NCBI GenBank assembly: GCA_026707145.1
Contig: JAPOXK010000011.1
Span: 161,908-225,907 of the forward strand
DNA: 64,000 bases
Direction of reading: 5' to 3'
DNA from: Chloroflexota bacterium
Lineage (GTDB): Bacteria > Chloroflexota > Dehalococcoidia > Bin125
Part shown: in pieces, positions 25,965 through 35,309 of the stretch
How positions within the stretch are numbered: the stretch's first letter is position 1
How the letters are laid out: the number at the start of each line of letters is the position of its first letter
Notes under the pieces: model-generated
What the model was told of the DNA's origin: nothing
Database searches by the model: none
The model's input: the letters and a program-made list of their open reading frames with translations, nothing else
Translations under genes and position numbers: made by a program

Positions 25965-26750
25965 ATGACGGAAAACGGCACGCTCCTCGCGGGCAAGAAG
26001 ATCGTCGAGACCAGCGCCGGCAGCATCGGCACCGTCATCGTGCGCGAGCTGCTTCGCCAAGGCGCCGATGTCGAGGTGTGGGACAATGCCGCCGCCGCTC
26101 TCGATCGGATCCGCGACGCGGCCGTGATCGACGGCCGCCGCCCCACCACCCGCCAGGTCGACATCACCTCGGAGGCGGCGGTGCACGCCGCCGCCGCCTC
26201 CGCGATCGCCGATCTCGGCTGCGTCGACGCGCTCGTGTGCACCGCGGCCGTCCTCGATTTCTCCCCCGTCGCCACCATGCCCCTCGATCAATGGCGCCGG
26301 ACCATCGACGTGAATCTCACCGGCGTCTTCCTCTGCAACCGCGCCTTTGTCACGCACATGACCCAGCGCCAACGCGGCAGCATTATCAACATCTCTTCCG
26401 TCGGGGGGCTGCGCGGCCACCCCGAGATCGCCCACTACTGCGCCAGCAAGGCCGGGGTGAACAACCTCAGCGAATCCCTGGCCCGTGAGGTTGGGGAGCA
26501 CGGCGTTCGCGTCAACGCCGTCTGTCCCGGCTGGGTCGATGCTCGCATGGGCGACGCCGTCCTCGACTGGTACTCGCAGAGCTGGGGCATGCCGCGCGAG
26601 GAGCTCCTCGAACGGGTTCGCGCCGATACGGCCCTCAAGCGCTTTGCTCTCCCCACCGACGTAGCGAACATGGTCGTCTTTCTCGCCTCCGACCTCTCCG
26701 AGTTCATCACCGGCGAGGCCCTCGAAGTCTCCGGTGGGCTGACCTACTAG
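25965..26750 (+). CDS. SDR-family oxidoreductase with altered cofactor motif
   Basis: Short-chain dehydrogenase/reductase (261 aa). The catalytic Ser in NISSVGG and the YxxxK pair in HYCASKAG are intact, as are NLTGVFLCNRAF and the C-terminal TGEALEVSGGL. The dinucleotide-binding motif, normally TGxxxGIG, reads ETSAGSIG, losing two of the three glycines. Either cofactor binding differs or the N-terminus is specialised. It starts 2 bp after the ThDP enzyme and is surely cotranscribed. Confidence 0.88.
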   Translation: MTENGTLLAGKKIVETSAGSIGTVIVRELLRQGADVEVWDNAAAALDRIRDAAVIDGRRPTTRQVDITSEAAVHAAAASAIADLGCVDALVCTAAVLDFSPVATMPLDQWRRTIDVNLTGVFLCNRAFVTHMTQRQRGSIINISSVGGLRGHPEIAHYCASKAGVNNLSESLAREVGEHGVRVNAVCPGWVDARMGDAVLDWYSQSWGMPREELLERVRADTALKRFALPTDVANMVVFLASDLSEFITGEALEVSGGLTY

Positions 26751-26823
26751 CGCGATCCTTGCCGGACGCCGGCCGTCTCCAGGATCCGGCAGTGCACCGT
26801 GTCCGATCGGCCGGGTCCTGCCG

Positions 26824-28260
26824 TCACGGGACGGCGGCGGCGCGTTCGAGTTGCGTCAGCGTGAAGATGGCGCCGTCCATCGTCAGCACGGCCACCTCCC
26901 CGGCCGGAGTCAGCCCGAACGACGTGATCGACCCTGCCGGGTGCGCGTCCGCCAGCACCACCGGCGGACCGTCCGATGTCGCGTCCACCGCCCAAACCCG
27001 TGAACTGCAGAAGTCGCCGTAGACGTACCAGCCGTCCAGCTCGGGTAAGGCGGCGCCGCGATACACGTAGCCGCCCGTGATCGAGCAGCCCCCCAGCGGT
27101 CCGTGGGCGTAGACCGCTCGCGGCGGCTGGAGCCCGTCGCGGGAACACGCCGCCGAGGCGAAGCACGCGAATCCTTCCAGCGTGTTCCAGCCATAGTTTC
27201 CGCCCGCCACGATCGTATTGACCTCTTCCCATTCGTCCTGTCCCACATCGGCGGCCCAGAGCTTTCCCGTCTCCGAATCGAAGCTGAACCGCCAGGGATT
27301 GCGCAGCCCGTACGCGTAGATCTCCGGTCGCGCCTCCTCCACTCCCACGAACGGATTGTCGGCCGGGATCCGATAACCGCCGGGCTCCGACACGTCGATC
27401 CGCAAGACCGCGCCGAGCAACGTCCCCAGATCTTGCCCGTGGCCGAGCGGGTCCCCGCCCGCGCCGCCATCGCCCAGAGCGATGTAGAGCAGCCCGTCGG
27501 GTCCGAACGCGATCTGTCCGCCGTTGTGGTTCGGGAACGGCTGCTCAACCTGCAGCAATACCTCCTCCGACCCCGCATTGAGGCCGCCGTCCGCCGTCCG
27601 GAACCGCGAGATAACCGTGCGCGCGGGACCGGGTGCGGTGTAGTGCAAGTACGCCAGCCCGTCCGAGGCGAACGTTGGCGAGAATGCCAGCCCCAACAAT
27701 CCTTGCTCTCCGCCGGACAGCACGCGCTCCGAGATGTCTCCATACAGGTGCATGGCTCCGTCCGCATCGGCCCGCCACAGCCGTCCCTCCCGCGCTACCA
27801 GCACGACATCGCCCGATCCGTCCGGCAGCACCTCCATCCCCAGCACGAATCCCAGGGCGTCGCTTCCCAGAATGAAGCCGAAGTCGTATTCCCCCGGAAT
27901 CAGCGCCGCCTCCATGATTTCCGGCCCGTTCTCGGCCGCGCCTACGTCGCTCTGTGGGGACGCGGCCGCGGAGCCGGGATCCGTGCCATCGCGGTCGCTC
28001 GAATCGCCGGTACTACCGTTGGTTGCCGGTGGACTTTCGTCGAGGATGGCGCTGCTCGCGGGCTTCTCGGGCGGCATGGCAGCGGGACCGGCGACGCCGT
28101 CGTCCGATCCGCATGCGCCCGCAGCCGCCCCGGCCGCGATCGCGAGCACGAGCGCCAATAGGCGATCGGCGATAGGGCGGCTGAGAGTGAACAGCGCGGC
28201 TCTCAGCCGCCCGGAGCGGCCGGCCTTCCTAGGAGTACATGCCCAAAGACTCGAACGCAT
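26824..28260 (-). CDS. PQQ-type glucose/sorbosone dehydrogenase family lipoprotein
   Basis: Beta-propeller protein (up to 478 aa) of the soluble glucose/sorbosone dehydrogenase family. Elements seen: GGEQGLLGLAFSP, NHNGGQIAFGPDGLLYIALGD, YAYGLRNPWRFSFD and ADVGQDEWEEVN, the standard order of this fold. The N-terminal part has a hydrophobic segment ending AGAAAGAC, a probable lipobox, then a Ser/Pro/Asp-rich linker, so it should be an anchored extracytoplasmic enzyme. The start is uncertain: ATG at 28260 overlaps the upstream amidase gene by 32 bp and gives a long basic n-region. Confidence 0.85.
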   Translation of the reverse strand: MRSSLWACTPRKAGRSGRLRAALFTLSRPIADRLLALVLAIAAGAAAGACGSDDGVAGPAAMPPEKPASSAILDESPPATNGSTGDSSDRDGTDPGSAAASPQSDVGAAENGPEIMEAALIPGEYDFGFILGSDALGFVLGMEVLPDGSGDVVLVAREGRLWRADADGAMHLYGDISERVLSGGEQGLLGLAFSPTFASDGLAYLHYTAPGPARTVISRFRTADGGLNAGSEEVLLQVEQPFPNHNGGQIAFGPDGLLYIALGDGGAGGDPLGHGQDLGTLLGAVLRIDVSEPGGYRIPADNPFVGVEEARPEIYAYGLRNPWRFSFDSETGKLWAADVGQDEWEEVNTIVAGGNYGWNTLEGFACFASAACSRDGLQPPRAVYAHGPLGGCSITGGYVYRGAALPELDGWYVYGDFCSSRVWAVDATSDGPPVVLADAHPAGSITSFGLTPAGEVAVLTMDGAIFTLTQLERAAAVP

Positions 28261-29767
28261 GCGCGCCCCGCAACACGGTTGCGTCCTCCCACATCCGTCC
28301 CGTCAGCATCAAGCCTACCGGCAGGCCGTCTACCTTCGCGCATGGCACCGAGACCGACGGATGCCCCGTCATGTCCATCGGACAGGTGTTCAGGTGATAG
28401 CTGAACGCCTCCGCCACGTACTCTTCCGGCGTCGGGTCTTCCAGGATCGGCAGGGCTTTCCCTTGTGGCGCCGCCGTCGGCATCGCCAGCAGATCGCACT
28501 CCTGCAGCACGTGGTCGTACGACGCGGCCACCAGCCGTGTCTGGTTCTGCGCCTTCGCGTAGAAGTGTCCGTTGTACCGATCCTGCATGTAGTGTCCCAG
28601 CAGGATGATCAGCTTGTAGAGGTGCGAGAAGCTGTGCGCCACCGACCGGCGCGAGCGCGCGAAGTAATCCAGCGCCTTGGTGTCGTAGTAGCCTTTCCAC
28701 CCGAACCCCACTCCGTTCCCGTACACCACTTGGTTGAACAATCCGTCCGCCAAGATCGCCGTGAAGACGTGCGTCCCGTCCCGGTGCAGCGGCACCGATA
28801 CCTCTTTGACCGTCGCGCCCAGCTTCTCGAACCCGGCGATCGCCTCCCGCACCGCGGCATCCGTCTCCACGGAGTCCTCGCCCCAGCCGAAGCCCTCTTT
28901 CACCACTCCGATCGTCAAGTCCTTCACGTCGCCGGTCAGCGCCTTGGTGTACTCTTCCGTCTTCACCGGATGCCGCTGCCGCGGGTCCATGGGATCGTCC
29001 CCGGCCACTACCTCCAACAGCAGCGCCACGTCCTCCACCGTCCGGCAGATCGGCCCCACGTGATCGACCGTCAGCTCCAACGGAGCGACTCCCGTGTAGG
29101 GGATCAAGCTGTACGTCGCCTTCAGCCCCACCGCGCCGGATAAGCTCGCCGGGATCCGGATCGATCCGCCCTGGTCTGCCCCCAGCGTCAGGTCCACGTC
29201 TCCATTGACGACCAACGCCGCACTCCCGCTGGAGGATCCTCCCGCGGAATAGGCGTGGTTGTGGGGGTTCCGCACCGGTGCCGGCACCGACGTGATCGAG
29301 CCTCCGGACACGCACAGGTCCTCGCAGGTCGCCTTGCCGATGATGTGACCGCCTGCGTCTAGGATCCGCTCTACCACGGTCGCGTCCACGTCCGGCATGA
29401 ACCCGTCCAGCAGGGCCGACCCGTTCGTCATCGGGACGCCGGCCAGGCAGATCGAATCCTTCAGCGCCACCGTTTTCCCCGCCAGCTTGCCGCTGGGCGC
29501 TCCCTGCACCGAACAGCGCCAGTACCACGCGCGCAGCGGGTTGTCTTCCAACGACGGTTGATACCCTGGCGTCCGCGGATACTTGACGATCGGCTTCGGC
29601 TCGGGCAGCTCCGCGATCCTTCGGTACGAAGGCATCAAGCTGTCGATCAAGTCGTAGAAAAACTCCGTCTCATCGTCGCCCAGCTCGAAGTGATACTGCA
29701 GCGCGATGTCTCGGAGCTCCTCCCTCGTCGGCGGAATGACCCCTCCGATCTGCCTGCGACTCGACAT
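28229..29767 (-). CDS. Amidase, nitrile-pathway AmdA-like
   Basis: Larger amidase-signature enzyme (512 aa) with the about 90-residue N-terminal helical extension found in the amidases of Rhodococcus/Pseudomonas nitrile pathways. Triad Lys103 (ALKDS), cis-Ser178 (GGSSSG) and nucleophile Ser202 (QGGSIR), preceded by LTLGADQGG as in that subgroup. ATG start with AGGAG six bases upstream. No nitrile hydratase genes are nearby, so the physiological amide is unknown. The following gene is the sugar dehydrogenase-like lipoprotein. Confidence 0.9.
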   Translation of the reverse strand: MSSRRQIGGVIPPTREELRDIALQYHFELGDDETEFFYDLIDSLMPSYRRIAELPEPKPIVKYPRTPGYQPSLEDNPLRAWYWRCSVQGAPSGKLAGKTVALKDSICLAGVPMTNGSALLDGFMPDVDATVVERILDAGGHIIGKATCEDLCVSGGSITSVPAPVRNPHNHAYSAGGSSSGSAALVVNGDVDLTLGADQGGSIRIPASLSGAVGLKATYSLIPYTGVAPLELTVDHVGPICRTVEDVALLLEVVAGDDPMDPRQRHPVKTEEYTKALTGDVKDLTIGVVKEGFGWGEDSVETDAAVREAIAGFEKLGATVKEVSVPLHRDGTHVFTAILADGLFNQVVYGNGVGFGWKGYYDTKALDYFARSRRSVAHSFSHLYKLIILLGHYMQDRYNGHFYAKAQNQTRLVAASYDHVLQECDLLAMPTAAPQGKALPILEDPTPEEYVAEAFSYHLNTCPMDMTGHPSVSVPCAKVDGLPVGLMLTGRMWEDATVLRGAHAFESLGMYS

Positions 29768-29906
29768 CTCTTGCTCCTCTCGCCCGATCGCGGGTCCAGT
29801 GTGCCCGGCGGCCGACCGTGGTGACGGCCCCGGCGGCGGAGCAGTCTAGCACGCGCTCTCCCCGCCTTCGTTGGCCTTGCTAGAATTCGCCCCGAATGGA
29901 GCTGCC

Positions 29907-30737
29907 ATGACCACCGATCGCCGTACCGTCGAGGTTTCCACTACGGCCTTTCTCGACGACGCCGACAATATGGATATCCCCAATATCGTGCACAGCAACG
30001 AGGGCGCGCGCCGCTTTGGCTTTCGGGCCGCCATCATCGCCGGAACTACCGTCTACGGTTGGGCCGTCCCCGCGCTGCTGCAGCTGTTTGGCACCGCCTG
30101 GCTGGACAACGGCTGGCACGACATCCGATTTCGGCGGCCGGTCTACCCCGGCGACGAGATCACCACCCGCATCGCCGAGCGTGACGGCGGCGCTTTCGAC
30201 CTCACGATCCTGGATCCGGAAGGCCAGGGCGCCGTCGTCGGCCAGGTCGGCCTTGGCCGCGCCCCCTGGTTGAGCGAGCTGCGCGACTCCGCGCGGCGTA
30301 CCGCCGAGCCGAAGCTCGAAAGGGTCCCCGAGCTCACGATCGAGAGGGCCCCCGTCGGCCAAGATCTCCGCCCCCTCGCGACTCCCGTGACGGCGGACGA
30401 TGCCAGCCGCTACGCCCGCGAGATCCAGAAGGATCTCGATCCGCTCTGGACCGGCGCGCGGCCGCGCCTCCATCCTGGCTGGATCGCCTATCGGATGTGG
30501 CCCTTCATCCGCCACAGCGTGCGCCTCGGACCCATCATCCATACCCGCAGCCAGATCCAGCACCTCGCTCCCGCCCTCTCCGATCAAACGCTCACGACTA
30601 CCGGTCACTTCGTCGAAGCCTACGAGCGCAAGGGCCACCACTATTTCGTCACCGACGGCTGCATCACCGGCGAGGACGGCACCGACCTTGCCCGCTTCCG
30701 CCACACCACCATCTTCAAGATCGGCTCGCTGGCGTAG
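29907..30737 (+). CDS. MaoC-like double-hotdog protein
   Basis: Protein of 276 aa with two putative hotdog domains, as in MaoC dehydratase-like proteins. The N-terminal half contains DNMDIPNIVHSNEGARRFGF and the hotdog helix AIIAGTTVYGWAVPALL, followed by FRRPVYPGDEITTRI, typical of acyl-CoA hydratases. ATG at 29907 has GGAG five bases upstream. It is transcribed divergently from the AmdA-like amidase across 139 bp. The classical hydratase D-x-N-x-H/H motif is not obvious, so the reaction is uncertain. Confidence 0.72.
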   Translation: MTTDRRTVEVSTTAFLDDADNMDIPNIVHSNEGARRFGFRAAIIAGTTVYGWAVPALLQLFGTAWLDNGWHDIRFRRPVYPGDEITTRIAERDGGAFDLTILDPEGQGAVVGQVGLGRAPWLSELRDSARRTAEPKLERVPELTIERAPVGQDLRPLATPVTADDASRYAREIQKDLDPLWTGARPRLHPGWIAYRMWPFIRHSVRLGPIIHTRSQIQHLAPALSDQTLTTTGHFVEAYERKGHHYFVTDGCITGEDGTDLARFRHTTIFKIGSLA

Positions 30738-30745
30738 CGTTGCGA

Positions 30746-31714
30746 TCAACGGATCGCGATCATCGCGATCCCGCCCAGCACGAGCGCCGCTCCCACGACC
30801 ACCCATGGCGTGATCCGTTCGCGCAAGAAGATCGCGCCGAGGATCATCCCGAACAGTGGACTCGTATTGAACAGCACGGTGAATTCGCCGGCGCTCACCC
30901 GCTGGAGCGATGTCACGATCAGCACCACCACCAACCCCGTCCCGGTCATTCCGGACACCGCCAGCCACGCCAGGCTCCGGCGCGGGATCGCCCAGCGGCG
31001 CAACGACGACTGGGGCTGGATTCCTGCCACGAGCACCAAGAAGGGGATCACAACCGGCATCCGGATCGCCGCCGCCGCCGCCGCGTCGAACCCTTCCGAC
31101 GCGCTCCGCAGCCACACGGACGCCCCGCCCCACATCATCGCCATCGCGATCGAGAGCGTGAGGCCGACCGCGAAGGCGTGCGCCCGTGCGAATCGCGCCA
31201 CCGCCCCGAACCGTCCTGATACCGGCGCGGGCGCCGCCACCTCGCTTTCTCCAGCGATCGGCCCCGGTCCCCCTGTCCGCGCCCGTCCGTAGTTGGCGAC
31301 GATGTAGACGCCCACCACCACCACCAGCGACCCGATCCCGATCAGCACCGTGATCTTGTCTCCGATGAAGATCAGGCCGAACACGTAAGCGAACAGCACC
31401 GTCCCGCCTTGTGCGACTGTGAGCGTTCGCGTCAGTCCGAACAGTGGGATCGTCACCGCGAACAGCGTCTCCGCGAGCGCCGTCGCCAGGAATCCCGTCC
31501 CGATCAGCTGCGCCATGTCGCTCACGCTCATGCGCGCGAAATCCCCCTGCGCGCCCAGGACGAAGATCGCCGGGACCAAGAACAGGAGTGAAGCCGTGAC
31601 CCGGACAACGCTGATCGAGAAAGGATCGACGCGCCACGCTTGGCGTGCGATCACCGCTCCAGAAACCGCCCACACGAACGCCGCCGCGATCGCCGCTGCG
31701 TATCCCTCCGCCAA
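30746..31714 (-). CDS. EamA/DMT-superfamily transporter
   Basis: Membrane protein (322 aa) with two EamA domains and about ten transmembrane helices, separated by a long Pro/Ala/Gly linker around residues 150-185. These proteins export metabolites such as amino acids; the substrate is unknown. TTG at 31714 is taken as start because GGAGGGGG lies five bases upstream and the protein then opens MAEGYAAAIAAAFVWAVSGA, a typical first helix; a GTG at 31777 would add 21 hydrophilic residues. Confidence 0.85.
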   Translation of the reverse strand: MAEGYAAAIAAAFVWAVSGAVIARQAWRVDPFSISVVRVTASLLFLVPAIFVLGAQGDFARMSVSDMAQLIGTGFLATALAETLFAVTIPLFGLTRTLTVAQGGTVLFAYVFGLIFIGDKITVLIGIGSLVVVVGVYIVANYGRARTGGPGPIAGESEVAAPAPVSGRFGAVARFARAHAFAVGLTLSIAMAMMWGGASVWLRSASEGFDAAAAAAIRMPVVIPFLVLVAGIQPQSSLRRWAIPRRSLAWLAVSGMTGTGLVVVLIVTSLQRVSAGEFTVLFNTSPLFGMILGAIFLRERITPWVVVGAALVLGGIAMIAIR

Positions 31715-31816
31715 TATGTCCCCCTCCGCCGCTCGGCCTGATCCCGAGCCACGCTTCAGCCGCTCTCCCCCTGGCACCCATTCTGCGCGGCGTTGCGCGA
31801 GCGCCGGACCGAGTGA

Positions 31817-33286
31817 CTAGCTTCGTAGGCCCAACGCACTCAACAGCGGCGGCCAGCGGTCTTGCCATGGCCTCACCGCTTCGTATGCCGCCGACGCCCG
31901 CAGCACGCCGGGGTCGTCCAAGTGCCGCCCCACGATCTGGAGCCCAACCGGCCGGCCGTCTTCCGTCCATCCCGCCGGCACGGACGCCGCCGGCTGCCCC
32001 GTCATGTTTATTGGGAACGTGAACGGGAACCACCCGAACGGCCCCACGAACTTCCCCTCGATCTTCTCCGGTCCCTGCATGTGCACGGGGAACGGCGGCA
32101 CCGCCAGCGTCGGCGTCAAGAACAGGTCGTACGTGCGCATGAAGCGCCACATCTTATTGCAGACCGCTTTGCGCGCCATGACGGCGTCGCTCAAGTCCTC
32201 CGCGCTCCAGGGCGTGTTGAGAAAGTCCAGCAGATTCGACGAGACCTGCCCCGCGTGCTTCTCCGCTAAGGCCCGCATCCCGCGCAGATCGCTCTCCAGC
32301 GCCACGAGCCCCCAGAACGCCGCCGCCGGATCGTCCCAGCCCGGATGCGCCTCTTCCACTTCGCACCCCAGATCGCTTGCAAATACCTGCGCTGCCTCAC
32401 GTGCGATCCGGCGGACCTCCGGATCCACGGCCGCGTACCCGAGGTCTTCGCTGAAGGCCACCCGCAGTCCGCCGAACCCTTCCGCACCCATTCCCGCTGC
32501 GGCCATCCAGTCGAAATCCGCCTGCGGCAGACTGTGCCGGTCGCGCGCGTCCGGACCCGCGATCACCGAGAGCATGAGAGCGCTGTCTGCCACCGTGCGG
32601 CTGATCGGACCGATGTGCTCGATTCCCTCCCAGCTCGACACGCCCGGATAGCGCTCGTCCCGGCAGCCGGGGTACAGCGGCACCCGGCCCATTGATGCCT
32701 TCATTCCGTACAGCCCGCAGTGCGCGGCAGGCAGCCGGATCGACCCGCCGCCGTCACTCCCGATCGCGAACGGCATCATCCCGGCCGCGACGCCCGCCGC
32801 CGAGCCGGCGCTCGATCCCCCCGGCGTCAGATCCGGGTTCCAGGGATTGCGCGTCGTTTCGAATACCGGGTTGTGCCCCGTTCCGCTGTAGCCGAACTCG
32901 GGCACGTTCGTCTTACCGAGGATGATCGCGTCCGCCGCCCGCAGCCGCTCCACGCACACGTCGTCCTCGTCCGGCACGAAATCCTTGTATGCGGCGGAGC
33001 CGCAGGCGGTCACGATCCCAGCCGTGCACACCAGGTCCTTGATCCCAACCGGTACCCCCGCCAGCGCTCCGACTTCCCGCCCGGCCGCGATCGCCGCCTC
33101 GATCCGCCGCGCTTCCGCTCGTGCCAGCTCCGGCGTCGGCGTGCAGAACGCGTGCAGCCGCGGCTCGAGCAGCTCCATCCGCGCCAGAGCAGCCTCCACC
33201 ACGTCCACCGGTGACAGATCCTTCGCCCGCACGGCCGCCGCCAGCGAGACCGCGTCCATCTCCGAGATCGCTTGGTTCGAGGCCAT
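31817..33286 (-). CDS. Amidase-signature hydrolase
   Basis: Amidase (489 aa) with triad Lys83 (GIKD), cis-Ser158 (GGSSAG) and nucleophile Ser182 (GGGSIR). The N-terminus SLAAAVRAKDLSPVDVVEAAL and PLYPGCRDERYP insertion place it with the amidase/6-aminohexanoate-cyclic-dimer-hydrolase-like branch rather than GatA. ATG at 33286 with GGAG five bases upstream is preferred to the in-frame start six codons earlier. It lies 31 bp downstream of a SnoaL-like gene, with which it may be cotranscribed. Confidence 0.9.
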   Translation of the reverse strand: MASNQAISEMDAVSLAAAVRAKDLSPVDVVEAALARMELLEPRLHAFCTPTPELARAEARRIEAAIAAGREVGALAGVPVGIKDLVCTAGIVTACGSAAYKDFVPDEDDVCVERLRAADAIILGKTNVPEFGYSGTGHNPVFETTRNPWNPDLTPGGSSAGSAAGVAAGMMPFAIGSDGGGSIRLPAAHCGLYGMKASMGRVPLYPGCRDERYPGVSSWEGIEHIGPISRTVADSALMLSVIAGPDARDRHSLPQADFDWMAAAGMGAEGFGGLRVAFSEDLGYAAVDPEVRRIAREAAQVFASDLGCEVEEAHPGWDDPAAAFWGLVALESDLRGMRALAEKHAGQVSSNLLDFLNTPWSAEDLSDAVMARKAVCNKMWRFMRTYDLFLTPTLAVPPFPVHMQGPEKIEGKFVGPFGWFPFTFPINMTGQPAASVPAGWTEDGRPVGLQIVGRHLDDPGVLRASAAYEAVRPWQDRWPPLLSALGLRS

Positions 33287-33317
33287 GCGCGCTCCAGATC
33301 CCAATGATCCCTCGCTG

Positions 33318-33791
33318 CTACCGCTCCAACATCGGCGTTTTCACCCACCCATCCTCGTACGGCGTCACGAAATTGATCAGCAGATTCGTCTCCTGGAACA
33401 GCCACTTCCCGTTCTGCTTCACGTAGGTGTCGTTGTACGTCATCGCGATCCACACTGCCTGGCCGTCCAGCGTCCCCAGCTCCCACAGGTACCAATGGCC
33501 CGACGCGCTGGTGCCCGACGGGTCGACGTCGATCGTCTCCCCCGTCATGAAGTGCATCGCGAACGTCAGCTGGGACTGCATCCCATCGAAGAACGCCGCG
33601 ATCGCCTCCCGTCCCTCGTTCCGGCCGAACACGCCGCCGTCCATCACTCCGTCTTCGGCGAACAGCTGCCCCAGCTCCTCGTGCCGGAAGTTGTCGTCGA
33701 CCAGCCGCGCGTAGGCGTGCTTCAGCCGGCGAATCTGCTCGACATCCTCCAATCGCTGGATCCGTGCTTCATGATCCTCAAGAGATGGCAT
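33318..33791 (-). CDS. SnoaL-like (NTF2-fold) protein
   Basis: Small alpha+beta-barrel protein (157 aa). It begins with a helix carrying RIQRLEDVEQIRRLKHAYARL, has FAEDGVMDG as the usual ring-active-site segment, and ends KWLFQETNLLINFVTPYEDG followed by WVKTP. Related SnoaL-like proteins act as cyclases, dehydratases or hydroxylases; many are of unknown function. ATG with AAGGAGG six bases upstream. The C-terminal TPYEDGWVK is nearly identical to a paralogue at 44103-44597, so the two are close relatives. Confidence 0.82.
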   Translation of the reverse strand: MPSLEDHEARIQRLEDVEQIRRLKHAYARLVDDNFRHEELGQLFAEDGVMDGGVFGRNEGREAIAAFFDGMQSQLTFAMHFMTGETIDVDPSGTSASGHWYLWELGTLDGQAVWIAMTYNDTYVKQNGKWLFQETNLLINFVTPYEDGWVKTPMLER

Positions 33792-33937
33792 CCTCGGCCT
33801 CCTTTGGGTAGGCGGATGGGTGGCCGGACGGTGCGCTGCGCGCCCGTCGAGTGGGCGCGCAGACTACCAGCCACGCTGTCTGCCTCACAAGCGAAGCACT
33901 GCCGCCAACCGGCCCGCGCGCGATCCACGGAGGAGCG

Positions 33938-34948
33938 CTAGCCGCTCACGACCCCCAGGCTTACCACTGCGATGATCCCCGCCAGGTATCCCGCCACGAT
34001 CAGCGCGCCCAGGCCGCGGATCATCCGCTCCGACCGCTGCCGGCCCACCACGGCCAGTCCCAGCAGCATCAGTCCGATCCCGAACGCCGCCGTCACCGCC
34101 TGATCCGCGCTCGCGGCCTGCAGCACGGCGCCCTCGTCGAAGCTCAGGTCGGCGGCGAAGATCACCACGATGTTGAACACGTTGCTCCCGAACACGTTCC
34201 CCACCAACAATCCCGGTGCCTTCCGGCGCAGGGCCGCAATCGACGTCACGATCTCCGGCAGCGATGTGGCGCACGCAACCGCCACCACGCCGATCACGCC
34301 GCCGCTCACCCCGATCGTCTCCGCGATGCCGTCGGCCGCCCCTGCGATGAAGATGGATGCGACGAGCACCACTGCAGTGGTCGCCAGCAGCCACAGCAGC
34401 GCCCGCCGCAGCGTCATCGAACCGTTCCCCTTCGCGGCGGTGCCGGCCTCCGGCTGCGCCGCCGTCCGCGCCTCGGTGGCCGCCGCACCGCTTCGTTCTC
34501 GCTCGAACCGGAACAGCAGGTACGACGCCGCGCCGTAGATCCCCACCAACACCAACGATCCCAATCCCAGCCGGCCCGCCGCTGGCATGTCGATGAGAAG
34601 GAACACCAGCGCCCCGCTCGCCATCGCGATCGCCGCCAGCCCCGCCGCCGCCCCCGCCGGATCGGGGCGAAGCGCTCGCGTTGCGAGGAGCACCACCGCG
34701 CCGAAGATCACCATGTTGAACATGTTCGAGCCCAGCACCGTCCCCACCGCCAGATCGGGCTCGTCGATCGCCGCGCCCGCCACCGTCGCGACCAGCTCCG
34801 GCAGCGACGTCGCCCCCGCCAGCACGATCGACCCCACCCACACGTGCCCGGCTCCCGTCCGCTCCGACACGACCGCCACCGCCTCCACCATCTTCGGTCC
34901 GGCGATTGCGATCGCGCCCGCGCACACGGCGAAGATCAGAAAGTCCAA
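33938..34948 (-). CDS. Calcium/sodium antiporter, CaCA family
   Basis: Cation exchanger (336 aa) with about ten transmembrane helices and the two inverted alpha repeats of the family: GATSLPELVAT with GTVLGSNMFN, and CATSLPEIVTS with GNVFGSNVFN. The acidic residues of both repeats (SLPE) that bind the cation are present. TTG at 34948 is the probable start, with AGGAG eight bases upstream and the first helix DFLIFAVCAGA directly after; the longer open frame upstream is unlike the family. It is divergent from the leucine-degradation genes. Confidence 0.9.
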   Translation of the reverse strand: MDFLIFAVCAGAIAIAGPKMVEAVAVVSERTGAGHVWVGSIVLAGATSLPELVATVAGAAIDEPDLAVGTVLGSNMFNMVIFGAVVLLATRALRPDPAGAAAGLAAIAMASGALVFLLIDMPAAGRLGLGSLVLVGIYGAASYLLFRFERERSGAAATEARTAAQPEAGTAAKGNGSMTLRRALLWLLATTAVVLVASIFIAGAADGIAETIGVSGGVIGVVAVACATSLPEIVTSIAALRRKAPGLLVGNVFGSNVFNIVVIFAADLSFDEGAVLQAASADQAVTAAFGIGLMLLGLAVVGRQRSERMIRGLGALIVAGYLAGIIAVVSLGVVSG

Positions 34949-35309
34949 ACTGCTCTCTCCTGCCGCCTGCCGGTCAAGACGAACGGCGTCCGTCGGTCGG
35001 GGACCGTTCCTCTTCCAGCCTACGTCCTGCACTCGTTAGGGACCCTCAGCGCAACCCGGTACTATCGGCCAGCCGCCCCGCTGCTTTCGGTGTAATTTTT
35101 GAGGACCGCCGGGCGCGAGAGCAGCGATACCGAAAGATTCGGAAGAAGAGACGCGGCCACCCAGTTCAAGCGCTCTCCCCCGTAGGCGGTGGCAGGGATG
35201 GGATGGGACCGGCATTCGTCAGGCGACTCCAGATGCGCGAGGTCGTCTTGGGGGACATCCTTTCCGCGGTCCCGTCCTCCTATCGTGGTATCCGTGTCAG
35301 AATCACAGC
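34949..35309. other. 361-bp divergent intergenic region
   Basis: Lies between the antiporter and liuB, so it should carry promoters for both directions. No open frame with family character, no clear -35/-10 pair, no repeat and no terminator were recognised. A short AT-rich stretch (GTGTAATTTTTG, 35089-35100) is the only compositional outlier. The liuB ATG at 35310 has no evident ribosome-binding site. Confidence 0.5.

Noticed and set aside
29880-32150. 756-codon open frame on the minus strand
   Set aside because: It runs antisense to the hotdog gene and in another frame of the EamA gene, with Arg/Gly/Asp-rich low-complexity product; a GC-rich shadow.
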